The notes: generated by a model not told the origin, from the letters alone. 64,000 nucleotides of DNA from Takakia lepidozioides (GCA_030704615.1 CM060731.1:40920001-40984000), one strand, 5' to 3'; shown: positions 45,050-56,480, counted from the stretch's first letter. Translations and numbers: made by a program.

Positions 45050-45482
45050 TCATTGAACTAGGTTGGCATCAGGTTTAATAGTCCGAATGACCCGGAGAAC
45101 ATCCCTACCGTCAAGGTTTTCGCCTGTGACTGTGACTCCGTCTCTCTGAAAATCAAGCATTATTTTGTTACCCCATTTTCCTGCACGAAAGCAGCGCACA
45201 CGAAAATGTTAGAGAAGATTCAAAAATTTACTCCTGACAATCCAGGAGAATTAAACTGCTTATGAGCTTACTCATCTTAAAGGCCACATGCCGTAAGCCC
45301 AGGTCGTCTAACACACGTCTAACAAGCACAGTTGAGGGCTTCAGAGTACATAAATGACAATCCCATATATAGCATGCTTCAAATGAATTTGAGACATGAG
45401 AGAAGTATAATTTACGCTCGAGTTTCTGTCCGAGTTTCTGTTCGTCCTCCCTGCTAATCTGAACTTTGACAACCACTTCTAC
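45050..45482 (-). CDS. 3' exons of an unidentified minus-strand gene
   Basis: A terminal exon fits 45145-45050 after GATTTTCAG and reads DGVTVTGENLDGRDVLRVIR, then TIKPDANLVQ and stop. An exon upstream starts at 45482 after GTGTGTACAG and reads VEVVVKVQISREDEQKLGQK. Its donor is uncertain (GTAAAT near 45411 or GTAAGC near 45268). Possible earlier exons lie around 45720-45900 (HADVRGLWSPEDVDELVAPT). The sequence is protein-like but the family is not recognised and the phases were not all reconciled. Confidence 0.35.
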
Positions 45483-45900
45483 CTGTACACACATCCAAAG
45501 TGGGTGGCATGAGCTCATGAGTCTCTCCACCATGCAGCAAAATTGTAATTCTGGATATTTCATTCAACATCATCGGGCCCTCAGCTACAACAGGTTCCAT
45601 ATATACATGCAACTACTCATTTGGGGGAATTGTCTTACAGCAACATGTGTTCTAGACGCTGGAACCACTGTTCGAAATATCAAGAGCTGATCACGTTTTG
45701 CATCATTGAGAAGCGAGATGGGTATACATACCAGGTTCAGCTGCTGAACCGCACCGCCTCCTTCTCGATCATTGTAGGTGCTACGAGTTCATCCACGTCT
45801 TCTGGTGACCACAACCCGCGAACATCTGCATGCATCACACCCTTCGTTCTTCAGTCACCAAACCCCGCGAAGAGACGTCCCCATGAGCCATAGTTAAGGA

Positions 45901-46589
45901 GAAGACGAAGATTAAGTCCACGTTCTAGAGATTTATCTTGATTTTAACATATACATGTAATGCAAAGGGCTAATCTTCGAGCAGGCGGGCAAAAGTTAAA
46001 TATTTCAATACCAGGACCCGGCTGGTATTAACAAAAAGTGACACCCGCCCCACACACATGATCAGTTGGTGTATACTGTGCAGACTGCAGACCCAGTATC
46101 CTGCGTGAGAACTCGCACCCTCACAGACTAGTTGGACATGAGTTGATCTGTGTTTCCTTCAAAAACAACATGATGGACCGTAGAGTGTCCGCGTTTAAGA
46201 GAGAGCCATGTATACCTCCTGTAGTACTGTCTCCACCATCGCTCAACTATTGCAGGCTGCGTGCTTGCTGTGCTGTGGTTCGCTCCGGTTCCGAGATAAA
46301 GAGGAGGCAGATATAAAAATGCTGCCAGCAACAGCAAAATCCTCGAAAATTCTAAGACTATATATCCCCCTGATCTTATGAACACTTCCCAACAAAGAAA
46401 CTGATCTCAAACTGAACGTCCTTAACAACTTGGCTCGAGACCGATTCACGCTTGCCAGAGAGAGAGTGAAGCGGTAAGGTCGAAGCTGAGAGCGAGAGGA
46501 AAAGAGGAAACAATGGTGTTCCATATGCGATCGAAAAGTGTGGGAGTGACAAGGTTATAGCCCTTGCACGGCACTTTGAGAACCGAACG
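45901..46589. other. Stretch without a recognised gene
   Basis: No domain, RNA or repeat partner was found before the tRNA-like sequence. Confidence 0.3.
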
Positions 46590-46661
46590 GGACGGGTAGC
46601 TCAGTGGTAGAGCTCCCCACCGGAATGGGGGAGGTCCTAGGTTCAGAACCTAGCCCGACCA
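46590..46661 (+). tRNA. tRNA-like cloverleaf, probably degenerate
   Basis: A 72-base cloverleaf can be drawn. The acceptor is GGACGGG/CCCGACC with one A-A mismatch, the D arm GCTC-AGTGGTA-GAGC, the anticodon stem CCCCA/GGGGG with a mismatch at the loop, the loop CCGGAAT, a 5-base variable loop, the T stem CTAGG/CCTAG and the T loop TTCAGAA. The anticodon would be GGA (Ser), but position 33 is C instead of the universal U, position 58 is G instead of A, and a Ser tRNA should have a long variable arm. A tRNA-derived pseudogene or an organelle-derived insert is likely. Confidence 0.55.
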
Positions 46662-47280
46662 CACGCCAGATTTCCGAGGCTAAATTGACAGCAGGCCCTT
46701 CGAACCTTGTCTGAAGATGAAACAGTGCAAGCATGACTAATCACGTACTATAGAAGACTACCATCCACCACTTTCTCTCGCACAAACAACACTAGGGAGT
46801 TAACGTAGACAACGACAAACTTGTTAGAATTAAATCGGAGAACAGTGCGCTGCAAAGACAGCCATGACAGCAACCGATCATCTAAACCCGCATACAAGGA
46901 TTTCACTTCGAATGATCGATGTTTAGATTGCAAGTTAGACTGACTGACTTCCTTCTAAGTCTCTCTTCTTATGCAGACCCTTTCTTCTCTCTTTATGCCA
47001 TGATCACAACAACCCGATCAATGAAGCCCGCATAAGAGGACTTGATGAATGCATCCCTCGCAAGAGTGACGTTGTGACGAGGATTGTCCAGCTATTTTGA
47101 CAAGCAATCACAAGCCCACATATAACTACTGCAGCAACGGCAACAACTGTGCGAGAGCTGCGACGTAAGACGGACGGACGATACATACTCCGACCATCCG
47201 ACGACGGATCACATCGTCCAGTGTTGGTCACCAGAGTAAAGTACCAACAATAGTGTTATCAAAACTCTGACGTGAGACTG

Positions 47281-47580
47281 AAGGACGATAAATACACTGA
47301 TCGTCGGACAGATCGCCTCGTCCACCTCCCGTCGCAAAAGGACGTTGACAATTTGAAAAAATAGATTCATGTTTTAGTTCTGATAAAGGACGATAAATCC
47401 TCTGATCGTCGGACAGATCGCCTCGTCCACCTCCCGTCGCAAAAGGACGTTGACAATTTGAAAAAATAGATTCATGTTTTAGTTCTGATAAAGGACGATA
47501 AATCCTCTGATCGTCGGACAGATCGCATCGTCCACCTCCCGTCGCAAAAGGACGTTGACAATTTGAAAACATAGATTCAA
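47281..47580. repeat. 105-bp minisatellite, three units
   Basis: Units start at 47281, 47386 and 47491 with AAGGACGATAAAT and contain GATCGTCGGACAGATCGC, CACCTCCCGTCGCAAAAGGA and ATAGATTCATGTTTTAGTTC. The period is a multiple of three and the minus strand is open across all units (35-residue repeat containing NCQRPFATGGG and DLSDDQ.IYRPL). A diverged fourth unit is recognisable at about 47160-47215. Confidence 0.9.
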
Positions 47581-47975
47581 CTTCTACCGTTCGATCTTAA
47601 ATTAAGCAGATCTCAGCCGTAGAAAGCTAAAGTCGATAATCTCGCGGAAAAAGATACGGTCTGCCTCGCACCGAAGGAAGAGGAGAGAGAAGGGCATGGG
47701 ACTCTGGATCTTTGTCCAGAGCTTGAAGGATTCTGAGCATTCTCCAGCGGCTGGGCTTTAGACCACATTCCTCCATAGTTTCTATAGATCATGACTGTTT
47801 CCAGTGAGGTTTAGCGTTCTGCATTGACAGGCATGCAATTCGACGATTGAAGAGAGGGAGGCGGAAGTGAAACACCATCTGAAGTGACCGAAGTGTGTGT
47901 CATGATGTTTATTTCTCACAGGCGTTCACTGCCTGCCTGACTACAGAGGCTTTACTGCTGTGAGATCTAGAGAAA
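47581..47975. other. 5' flank/leader of the GIL1-like gene
   Basis: No clear element was identified. Confidence 0.25.
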
Positions 47976-49976
47976 ATGTCGTGCATGATTAGCTCCCGGC
48001 GATCACCTCTTGAGCAATTGATGGCAGTACGCGGGAAGAGAGCTGCTAACGAAGGAATTATGGAAAGTGTGGAACCTTCCAACCATTGGCAAGAGAAATT
48101 AAGCCGTCCAATTTGCCCACAGATTCTCATGAAGTCTGTATCTCCGATCCAATCTGGGCATCGGGCTACTACATCCGAGGGAGCATTGCAGGCAAGAGCA
48201 TTGGAACAGAGGCCACCATGGAATCTCCCTGGGAAGTACCAGCCAAGGACACCGGGTAATTTTCATGGGAGGAAGCAGGCTGTAAGACCACTGCAGTTAG
48301 GATCACCGGTTTTCCGAAGGAGGAGGCAAATGAGAACATATGGCGGACCTCATAAGCTCAAAAATCTGTCACCAATCAACGAAGAACCGCAAGAACTCGG
48401 TAAGGGCACGTCTGGCACAGACGCCGAGGGTAGAGAGTTGAATGCATTTGACATTGGTCCAAAGACCTCTGATGGTAGGTCTTCGGAGGAAACGGGTGCT
48501 CAAGCCTCATCCTCTGGTTATTCTAACTTGCTGGACTCGTCTTCCGTATTCCAGGAGCCTCACCGAACTAGAATATCTGAGCCATCCTCCTTGGTATCAA
48601 ATTCTCCCTCCTCCTTGTTAACAAGTAATGTTGCGGAGGTGTCTGCTGATGACTCGTCAGAGTCGAGAGGTTCACACACATCTCGGACCATAAGTTCTAG
48701 CAAATTGCAGCATCCTCAGGTACCACGGGATGAATCCGAAACCACTTTGTTGACGGCAGATGTTGGGAGGGTTTCGGACGAGCCTGTATATCCAAAACCA
48801 TCAAGCTTGCAGGCTGGAGACTGCTCGTTCAGTAACACTAGGGCAGAACATTCTTCACCGTTGCTTGCAAGCAGGTATAGGAGTTTGTTTGGACGTGACT
48901 TACGAGGGAGCAGGGAGCTTGGCCGAACCGATGATCGCGGGAACTGTGCTGAAGGACACAAGTCGTCTGGAGTTCATTCTTGGCTTGGGGCAGTGAGGGG
49001 ACTTTACAAAAGACGTTTGGTTAGATTCTTCAGAACAGGATGCAGAGCCTCTCAAACGGTATCTTGGAGGGATGTGATGGCTAAGCAAGAGGAAGATGTT
49101 GAGGACATCCGGAACCCAATGCAGATTATGGCCTCAGATTCGAGTGACGTGCACAACAACATGTGCTTGTACCACCAACGCATGACGTCCGCATCCCCTC
49201 TTGAGCCGCAGCAGCGCCGTAAGGCAGATGTAGAGTACTCGGATGCCTCTCTAGGGCCACTTCACTCTCTCAGATGTGGTGTGCAATCCACACGAGCCTA
49301 TTTGGAGCTTTTCTCTAGAGAGTTGATGTATGAGGCGCAAGCAACGAGTGTCGATGGGCAAAGAAGGAAGTTGGGAGATATTTTGCACATGCTCTTGCCG
49401 ATGGCCGCTTTTGCCAGACCCCGTGATCTAGTGTATGGAGTGACGGCCTATGTCAGCAACGTTTTCTTTCACAACTTCGACAAAAACTGCTTCGGTATCC
49501 CTTATGACAACATGCAGTCTCTCGAATACCTGCTGCAGTTTGAGAGGCTTTCATTGGATTTCAAGGCTGAGGATGCAACCGATCCCCAAAATGCAGCCTA
49601 CAACAGAAGATTCCACCAGTTTTGTCAGGCAAAGCTTCAGATGTTCCAAGCAAAACTGGAATTGGCGGAGGAGTGGCCCCATAATCTCACGGCTGATTTC
49701 TTGCAGGCTGCCAAGAATGTGTGGTGGCTTCACAGGCTTTCCTTTGTATGCCACCAAGCACCGACCATCTTCCGCATCATAAGACTCACTGAATTCGACG
49801 AGAAGTGTATGGAGACTGTCACTTCGGGGCTGGAGGGTAATGCTTCTGCAGTACTGTTCTCAACCAAAGTGGACTTCATGGTATCGCCTGGTTTTTCTGT
49901 GTATGGGGAGGTCATCAAGAGCCAGGTTTACCTCAAGCCCAAATTCAGGGGGGTTCCCAGACAGTTTGACATGTAA
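47976..49976 (+). CDS. GIL1/IRKI-like protein (DUF641 family)
   Basis: An intronless 666-residue protein. Residues 1 to about 400 are disordered, Ser/Arg/Pro-rich and carry basic patches (FRRRRQMRTY; LYKRRLVRFF). The C-terminal part is the family domain: LRCGVQSTRAYLELFSRELM, then a helical region, VWWLHRLSFVCHQAPTIFRI, EKCMETVTSGLEG and VSPGFSVYGEVIKSQVYLKP near the end. This pattern is that of GRAVITROPIC IN THE LIGHT 1 and IRK-interacting proteins, which act in light and hormone control of growth direction and associate with membranes. The long disordered N-terminus exceeds that of GIL1 and is closer to IRKI-type proteins. Start chosen: ATG 47976. Family assignment is by C-terminal motifs. 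Confidence 0.75.
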   Translation: MSCMISSRRSPLEQLMAVRGKRAANEGIMESVEPSNHWQEKLSRPICPQILMKSVSPIQSGHRATTSEGALQARALEQRPPWNLPGKYQPRTPGNFHGRKQAVRPLQLGSPVFRRRRQMRTYGGPHKLKNLSPINEEPQELGKGTSGTDAEGRELNAFDIGPKTSDGRSSEETGAQASSSGYSNLLDSSSVFQEPHRTRISEPSSLVSNSPSSLLTSNVAEVSADDSSESRGSHTSRTISSSKLQHPQVPRDESETTLLTADVGRVSDEPVYPKPSSLQAGDCSFSNTRAEHSSPLLASRYRSLFGRDLRGSRELGRTDDRGNCAEGHKSSGVHSWLGAVRGLYKRRLVRFFRTGCRASQTVSWRDVMAKQEEDVEDIRNPMQIMASDSSDVHNNMCLYHQRMTSASPLEPQQRRKADVEYSDASLGPLHSLRCGVQSTRAYLELFSRELMYEAQATSVDGQRRKLGDILHMLLPMAAFARPRDLVYGVTAYVSNVFFHNFDKNCFGIPYDNMQSLEYLLQFERLSLDFKAEDATDPQNAAYNRRFHQFCQAKLQMFQAKLELAEEWPHNLTADFLQAAKNVWWLHRLSFVCHQAPTIFRIIRLTEFDEKCMETVTSGLEGNASAVLFSTKVDFMVSPGFSVYGEVIKSQVYLKPKFRGVPRQFDM

Positions 49977-51507
49977 AAGTAATTCAAAGGCAGAGGGTTA
50001 GTCTCACTGATTCTGATACTGTAGTGCTACATGTTCTATCAAAAGCATCATAAGCCTGCAGTAACTCCTTGAACTAGAGATTGATGCAAAGTAAAACACT
50101 GCAAAAGAGTGGTCAGGTACATTAGTTAAGAATCCGCAATTCTGGTGATTGCAGAATTGGCTCCCTTGACATACTACTTGTCTTACTCTTCTGTTCTATT
50201 TCTAAGAAATGGTTGGTGTTTTCCTGGTATGTCTGAAACTGTGGCAATATGAATGCTCTCCACATTTTTTGGCCAACTCCCCATGCCACTCAACTAATAT
50301 ATTGCCATGTCCGCAGTAATGGAATGCTCATATTCCAACTCACAAAGAGAGAGAACCCCAATTCAGACTCTCCAATTAGGTGCAAGTTTTGTCATTGTGA
50401 CATAATCTTGTCAAGATTATGACAAGGATTGTGACAAGTACAACATAATCTTGTCTTGTCAACAGAGTCTCATAAGACTACTACATCCCTATTTAGTAGT
50501 CTATGCAAGTCTTTGTCTCTTCAATGCCTCTCAGTGGTTTATGTTGCAATTGAACTGTAGATTACATCTCCACTCAGCAGTGTGAAAATTTGATGAAAGA
50601 ACCGAGTTCTCAATGGTCCATTGGATGCTGTAACATTACTTTGAGAAGGGAGCAGGACTTGCTGGAGGAGCTCACATCTTCAAGCACTAAATTTTCTCCC
50701 ACAGTGACTAATAAGCCTGCAAACGGACGGTACCGAAACTGACCTCCCAAATCCAAGCACCTTACGTTCCTGCACTGACCTAATTGAGATTTTATTGGAA
50801 AAAGAGGCCTGAAACTTAAAGTGTTCTTTACTTTTGCACAACCATCTTCAATCCGAAAAAGTCGAGTCTGCTTGGATTTAGAATAACCTGCTGAGATTTT
50901 ATCCCCTCCAATGGGCCCTCCAAAATATTATAGAGCTTTCTTCTCCTTTCTTTAGAGCTAAGTACAATCTAATCTATCACTAAAAAGTTATCAAGTTGCA
51001 TTGCTACAGAGTAACTACTTGATTATAGCTCTCCTCAAAAGCTCCACCGCAGTGAATATTCGTAAGCAGTCCTGGAGACAAGGCCTGTGCTATGCTAGAG
51101 AAGATATCCAGCTCACCTCTATGATACACAGTCAACTGATAAGCAAGGGGTGACATCTCTGCCCCAGAAAAAATCGAATTCTTTGCTTCGTGAGCAGGTC
51201 TCCTTGTAGCTCCCTAGGCAATCTTGTACTCTGTCTTTAGGCCTTACAATTTGCAAAGGTTGGCCTTGCCTATGCATAACCTAGGTGATCTAGGGTTCAA
51301 AGTGTCCACTTTCCAAAGGAAGGGAGTATCCCTTGGGAGTGAGGAGACACCATAATTTGTATTTCCTTGAGTTATAGGGCCCAGCCCCAGTAGGCGTGAG
51401 GCGAAGTGGCTCTTAGTTACGCCGGCTTCGGCCGGAGTCTTGGACTCTCTCTACTTACTTGAGGAGGGGTCATCATCTTTTTTTTTAATTTTACAAAGGA
51501 TGAATGC
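49977..51507. other. Stretch without a recognised gene
   Basis: It holds the 3' flank of the GIL1-like gene. A short palindromic cluster (CATAATCTTG/CAAGATTATG) at 50400-50455 is the only structure noted. Confidence 0.35.
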
Positions 51508-51787
51508 AGTGTTTTTTTCTTGAAATTTGGAAAATACTAACAGGAGTGGCTACTGAGTGGCTACTGAGTTTTGCAAGACATAGCCATATTTTCTGTTCAT
51601 CCACTGAAATTTGGATAGAATCATTTTCCTCAGTACTTTCATCCATATTTGGCAAATTCATCCAAGATTTATATTTTATTTGGAGAAGTTTGGCGCTTTC
51701 ATCCATGAGAAAACAAAGGAATTTACGACAGAATATTCCATTTTATTTCTTGAGGTCGAAAAAGTACGAAATTTCGCCAGAAATAAT
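51508..51787. repeat. Dispersed repeat, copy 2 (SINE/MITE-like)
   Basis: Partner of 25877-26155. It has a small internal tandem duplication (GAGTGGCTACT twice). Confidence 0.75.
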
Positions 51788-52079
51788 AACACCGGATGAA
51801 TGGTGCTGCCAGAATTCTGTGGCCGGTGGGGCTGGTCAAATCTTCCCCACCCGCACTCTCATCCCATGGGGTTGCCAAGACTCCACTCCCCTAACATCTA
51901 GAGAGTTTAAAAGTGGTACGGGGTGTTAGTAGTTGGTGAGCGGGTGAGCATACCAAAATTTTGTTCAGCATAAAATCAAAAGTGAATATTATCTGAGCAC
52001 AATTTGATACTTTCAGACACAATAAATTTAGACAATTTTTTTAAAACAATTATATGCTCACATTAATTTATACATACTA

Positions 52080-52668
52080 GGGTAGCCTGTACCGTTGGCG
52101 CAAGTGTCCAATGTCATCTAAGTCCAAGTGCAGTCCCCTACGTATCCGGAGACCCCCTCTTTGTGGAGAGCTAGGGTAGCCTGTGCCATTGGCCCATGGG
52201 TGGAGAATTGAAATCTAAGCCAATTGCAATCTCCTATGTATCCAGGTGTTTCTCTCATGTAGAGGCCCAAGTGCGACCTCCAATGTCCAATATCATTTAA
52301 GTCCAAGTGCAATCCCCTATGCATCCAAAGACCCTGCAGTTTGGGAGATCTCCACGCCATTGTTGCAACAAACCCCACTTTGCTATTCTTGCAATCTCCC
52401 TTGTCGAGGCTTCATACATTGATATATCTACTTTGCTATTTTTTGCAAATTTCCAGCGACCAGGAGTACTTGAAACTCCAAATCTCCCAAGTGAAAGGCC
52501 AATCATTGCTCCAGGAAAGCCCACTCTGCTATTTTTCCCGAATTTCCAGCGACCCAAAGTACTTGAAATTCGGTATCTCTCGCACCGCAAGTCCAAAAAT
52601 TGTGGGACCAAGCCGGTGCACCCCTCCTCACCCAGGGCTTTCCAACGGCACCAAGCACCAGGGCTGGG
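52080..52668 (-). repeat. Dispersed repeat, copy 2, with tandem flank
   Basis: 52330-52668 is the inverted partner of 13968-14305. The adjacent 52080-52325 holds two near copies of a further block (ACTAGGGTAGCCTGT / AGCTAGGGTAGCCTGTG; CCAATGTCATCTAAGTCCAAG / CCAATATCATTTAAGTCCAAG). CAATTATATGCTCACATTAA also occurs on both sides (52048 and 52715), so the whole insert may be flanked by a short direct repeat. Confidence 0.65.
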
Positions 52669-52749
52669 CCAGCGGTTTTCTTCAGAAACAACAATTTAAA
52701 CAATTTTTTAAAAACAATTATATGCTCACATTAATTTATGCATATGAGC

Positions 52750-54106
52750 ATTGGTCTTTGTAGTTTGTTTGGTTTGGAGTTTGGTTAGGGATTAAGGTTC
52801 GGCATCATGTAGTTCGCCAGTGTAATCACAAATTACACTATGTATGTGTAGTTCGCAGCCGAGAATCAAGCCCAATACTATTTCTAAGCCTGATCTGAAC
52901 CTATATCCGAAGCCATCTTATACGTGTCAAACCCATAAACCTCGTCGAACCTACGGGTCTGATTAGATTCTCATGTCCCAACCAAAAACAATTTGGCCGA
53001 TCACCTGCTCACCACCCCTCATCCCCCAGTTGAGGATATAGGCGTGCATGTATTCCATATCGCACTAACCTACGTGGCAGTACGTGCCATCAGACATGCC
53101 ACGCATGCTCTCCCTAGTCTTTTGACTTTTGCAGCCATGAAATTGCTCTTAAATAGTCGGCTTCACTTCTGTTTCTCACAGTCCCTTTGGGCAACCCACA
53201 GGCTTTCCTCTCCTCTAGTCTTGTTTCTGTTAATAAAGCTCTCAACAGAGGCATTAAATACTTAGAGATCAAACAGTTTTCCCACTGATATCCACTCTAC
53301 AGCGATTGATTGATTGTTTGCGGGAGCCAAGGAGGGAGACAAGAAGTTAGCTTTCGAGGTTTCCATGGCGACCTCACGAGGTGTTCTCATACTCTAGCTC
53401 CACAGTGGTCTTGGGCTGCAGGATATATGAGGAGAGAGAGTGTGAGGATTGCCCGAAAATCGATCAAACATGCGTGAGAGCGAAGGACTGGCCTCGTGTG
53501 CAGACAAGTTTAGTGGAGTTGAGTTAGGCAAGAAGTAAGTAGAGCATTGTTAAGGGAAGTTGAAGCGTGTCCAGTGACTGCTATCGAGAAGCATGTGAGA
53601 GAGTGAATGCCGTGGATGGCCTACATGATCTGACGCCATGGAAAGGGGCTACCAAAGAACCCGAGGAGGAAATCGGAGTTTTGTGACATGCACGACGGTT
53701 CTTGTTCAGCGTTGGGCGGCCTGGCAAGAAGTTTGAGATGCTCTACCTGCGTGCGAGAGGGTGACCGCACGTTCGGCAGTCATTGAGGGACTGTCTGAGC
53801 GGGGGAAGATAGAAATTAGTAGAGAAAGGAGAATTGGGGCTCTACGAGTTGCTGAATTATGAGATAGTCAGCTAAACTGCCGCATGTTGGTGGCGGCACA
53901 GTCTAATCTGCTGCATGGTGGAGGTGGGTGCTTTCCCGATGTTGCTGTTGAACGATGGTTTAAGGGAGACAGAAGTCCCCGACGGTTTGCAGCGTACTAG
54001 TCGGCAGAAGTAGACCAGCAGGAGACGCTGAGCACCAGTTATTGTAAGTCTTGAGAAGCGACTTCGACCTGTACACATTTATGGTTTGATCGAACCTTTA
54101 ACCGTG
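52750..54106. other. Flank and probable 5' leader of the GT61 gene
   Basis: No coding signal was found. The purine-rich part from about 53300 could be transcribed leader. Confidence 0.3.
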
Positions 54107-55630
54107 ATGGCGGCTCGGGGAGGAGGGAAGGTCACAGGGAAAGCATCCCTGCGGTTCATTTACGCATCATGGGTGTTTCTTTGCTGCTTGCTAGCAATAT
54201 TTTTGTTAAGAGGGTCAGATCTGCAAAAGCTGATTTTTCTTCAAACTGCCTACAATTTGCCTTCCTGCCCAATTTTCCTGAAAGCGTCACCTTTGCCTAC
54301 TGATGCTTCCTTCTACAATTCGTCAGTCAAGCTGCCTCTTCCAAAGAATCCCACGGTGCATGAGGCCTTTGCAAATAAGATTCTGTATTGGGACAACATC
54401 ACAGTGCCAGCACCCAGAGGGCTACACACCAGAATCGAGGAGAACCAGAACTACAAGCGATTTGGGCTCACCTCCCTCACGGACGTGTGTCTCCGACCTG
54501 ATGGGAAACTCCTGGTGGTGGGGGCATCTGCAGACGAGATTCTACGCAGCGTGGAAGCTGCAGGCCCAGCCACTGCTGAAGAATGGAAACAAACATACAA
54601 CTGCTCCTTTGGCTGCGCAGGAGTTGAAATGCTGGACGAAACTCCAGACGATGCACTGTGGATGAGTGGCAATACAACCCACATCATTCCATACCTTGGC
54701 AATGTTTTCCATCACTTTGGAGACAGGGTGTGGCCCCATATTGCGGGTTCTCAATTTCCCCTCAACGAGACCACCATGAAGCCTGTCAACCATTTTTTAG
54801 TGCACAACATGGAAGCATGGCTCAGGCAAGCGCACGAAAATGTTGACAGAGACACATTGATGTTCCAGGTGCGCATCTTGGGCCAGCTGTGGCCGCAATC
54901 TGATTATCTCCAGCATGCAGAACACGAGACCCGCCCTCTCTGCTTCCAGCGCCTCACACTGGCATGTGTAACCTGCGATAGAGTCAGCAGGAACCTCGGG
55001 CCTGATATTTACGTCCCTGCACTTCTCAAGTACCGGGAGGCCGCACTAGCCTTCTTTGGAATCCCAGAGCCGGAAGTCCCCCTTCCTCCCCAGCCCCTAA
55101 GGGTGACGCTCTATGGGCGAAACGACACATCCAGAAGAAGGGTGCCGAACATTCTCGACGTCACTGACCATCTTCGGAGCTGGGCAGGGCCTCCTCTGCA
55201 AGTTACTCTTGTCGATGAGTTGCTTGCTAGTGGTGCATACCGTCAAAGCTTGCCTGAGGTCGTTTCTCTCATGTCGCGCACTGACATCTTCATAACAGTT
55301 CACGGGGCCAACACCTGGGCTTCCATCTTCCTGCCCAAGCGTGCTGCTGTGATCGAGATCCATGGCCCCTGCGGACCCTTCAGCTGGTTGCACACCATTG
55401 TGGAGGCGCTGAAACTGAAGCATGAAACTAAGGACAATCCCTGGGCTGATGCAATCCCCTCTCCACTTGCAGGCAACACCACAAAATGCGAGAGCCCCCA
55501 GAGAACTCCAGACTTCACTATTGATATTCAGAAACTCGACAGCATCATGAATTCCTTGGCACTTCCACAAGGCTCCGGTGACAGATTACCTCTCCACTGG
55601 TTATACAATTGGGCAACACATTCATACTAA
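54107..55630 (+). CDS. GT61-family glycosyltransferase (DUF563)
   Basis: An intronless 507-residue type II membrane protein. A short basic N-terminus is followed by one membrane segment (RFIYASWVFLCCLLAIFLL, residues about 17-35) and a stem. The GT61 domain includes HIIPYLGNVFHHFGDRVWPH, LCFQRLTLACV, RVTLYGRNDTSRRRVPN and the family hallmark SRTDIFITVHGANTWASIF (about residues 390-408) followed by RAAVIEIHGPCG. N-glycosylation sequons are present (NTT, NET, NCS). Plant GT61 enzymes work in the Golgi as beta-1,2-xylosyltransferases on N-glycans or xylan, or arabinosyltransferases on xylan. This divergent member cannot be assigned a sugar. Start chosen: ATG 54107, the first in-frame ATG and just before the basic end. 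Confidence 0.85.
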   Translation: MAARGGGKVTGKASLRFIYASWVFLCCLLAIFLLRGSDLQKLIFLQTAYNLPSCPIFLKASPLPTDASFYNSSVKLPLPKNPTVHEAFANKILYWDNITVPAPRGLHTRIEENQNYKRFGLTSLTDVCLRPDGKLLVVGASADEILRSVEAAGPATAEEWKQTYNCSFGCAGVEMLDETPDDALWMSGNTTHIIPYLGNVFHHFGDRVWPHIAGSQFPLNETTMKPVNHFLVHNMEAWLRQAHENVDRDTLMFQVRILGQLWPQSDYLQHAEHETRPLCFQRLTLACVTCDRVSRNLGPDIYVPALLKYREAALAFFGIPEPEVPLPPQPLRVTLYGRNDTSRRRVPNILDVTDHLRSWAGPPLQVTLVDELLASGAYRQSLPEVVSLMSRTDIFITVHGANTWASIFLPKRAAVIEIHGPCGPFSWLHTIVEALKLKHETKDNPWADAIPSPLAGNTTKCESPQRTPDFTIDIQKLDSIMNSLALPQGSGDRLPLHWLYNWATHSY

Positions 55631-56019
55631 TTTTGATTTAAAGGCATGACCTGGAGCATCAAATTTTGAGTCCTTTCAACTGTCTGCGGCAATCTAATTG
55701 TCAATCACTTTGCATTCATAGAAATTTGGAGAATCTGAAGGAGATGGAGGGACCTTAAATGAACTAAGAGCAGTGAGTCAAGAGGCCGACTGAATACCCC
55801 TGTGATCTTGGATTCAAATTGTGCAACTGGTCACAGTGCGATCTCGCCTATAATGCGCTATTACTGAGCTTGTATGCTAGCAGCCTTGTGCCTGTAGCTT
55901 TGTCAAAGGAAGGGCTGACGTTCCCACTCGTGACTCACTTCAGATCCTAGAGAAAAATAAAAAAGGCTCTCTTCTTGGGATCCTCAAGCTGTACAGTCCT
56001 CCTGACATTTTGTTTTGCT
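55631..56019. other. 3' flank of the GT61 gene
   Basis: No gene or repeat was recognised before the RBR-derived fragment. Confidence 0.35.
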
Positions 56020-56480
56020 CGCACTGCTGGATAACAAGACATTGGAGCAAGCACTTGAATCAGTTACGATCAGAGAAAGCGAAGCCTCTTTTTGCTTTCC
56101 GATATAGGCACTACTGGGACAGGCGCTTGTTTCAGTGGAGATTTGCTTGCTGATTTAATCTCGGTCATGGATCATGGCTCGTCTCTTGCGTGCTCATCAT
56201 CATCATCCTCATTATCATCGAAACTCTTTTCTGCAGTTGTGTACTGACTGAAGCCCGTTAAGCGCTTGTGTTTGCCAATGTGCACTTCTTTGATGGCAGT
56301 TTTCTTGGATACCATCGCAATGATGCATCCCATCTTATGGTATTCAAACATGGATTTGCTTTCAGCCAGGTAGGGGAGACAGTCTGAGAGCCATTGTTGA
56401 AGGCATGCTTTTGTATGCTGTGAACAAGGTTGATTTCTGGAACATTTGTTGGTGGGGAGACACTCGAGGAGATTCCACAG
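56020..56480 (+). pseudogene. RBR-derived fragment (exon 2 - intron 2 - exon 3)
   Basis: 56036-56130 resembles RBR exon 2 (GATAACAAGACATTGGAGCA versus GATGACAAGACTTTGCAGCA; GATATAGGCACTACTGGGAC). 56270-56475 resembles the end of RBR intron 2 plus exon 3 (TGCACTTCTTTGATGGCAGT; TGTATGCTGTGAA-AGGTTGA; GAACAT-GTTGGTGGGGAGA). The intron sequence is retained and frames are broken, so it came from DNA duplication, not retroposition. No other RBR exon is found nearby. Confidence 0.85.

Noticed and set aside
47228-47572. 114-codon minus-strand ORF
   Set aside because: It is produced by the 105-bp minisatellite, whose period is a multiple of three; not enough evidence for a gene.
50400-50455. Short CATAATCTTG palindromes
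   Set aside because: Only about 10-bp arms; too short to separate from chance in AT-rich sequence.
54086-54106. Earlier start for the GT61 gene at 54086
   Set aside because: The codon there is TTG; the first in-frame ATG is 54107.
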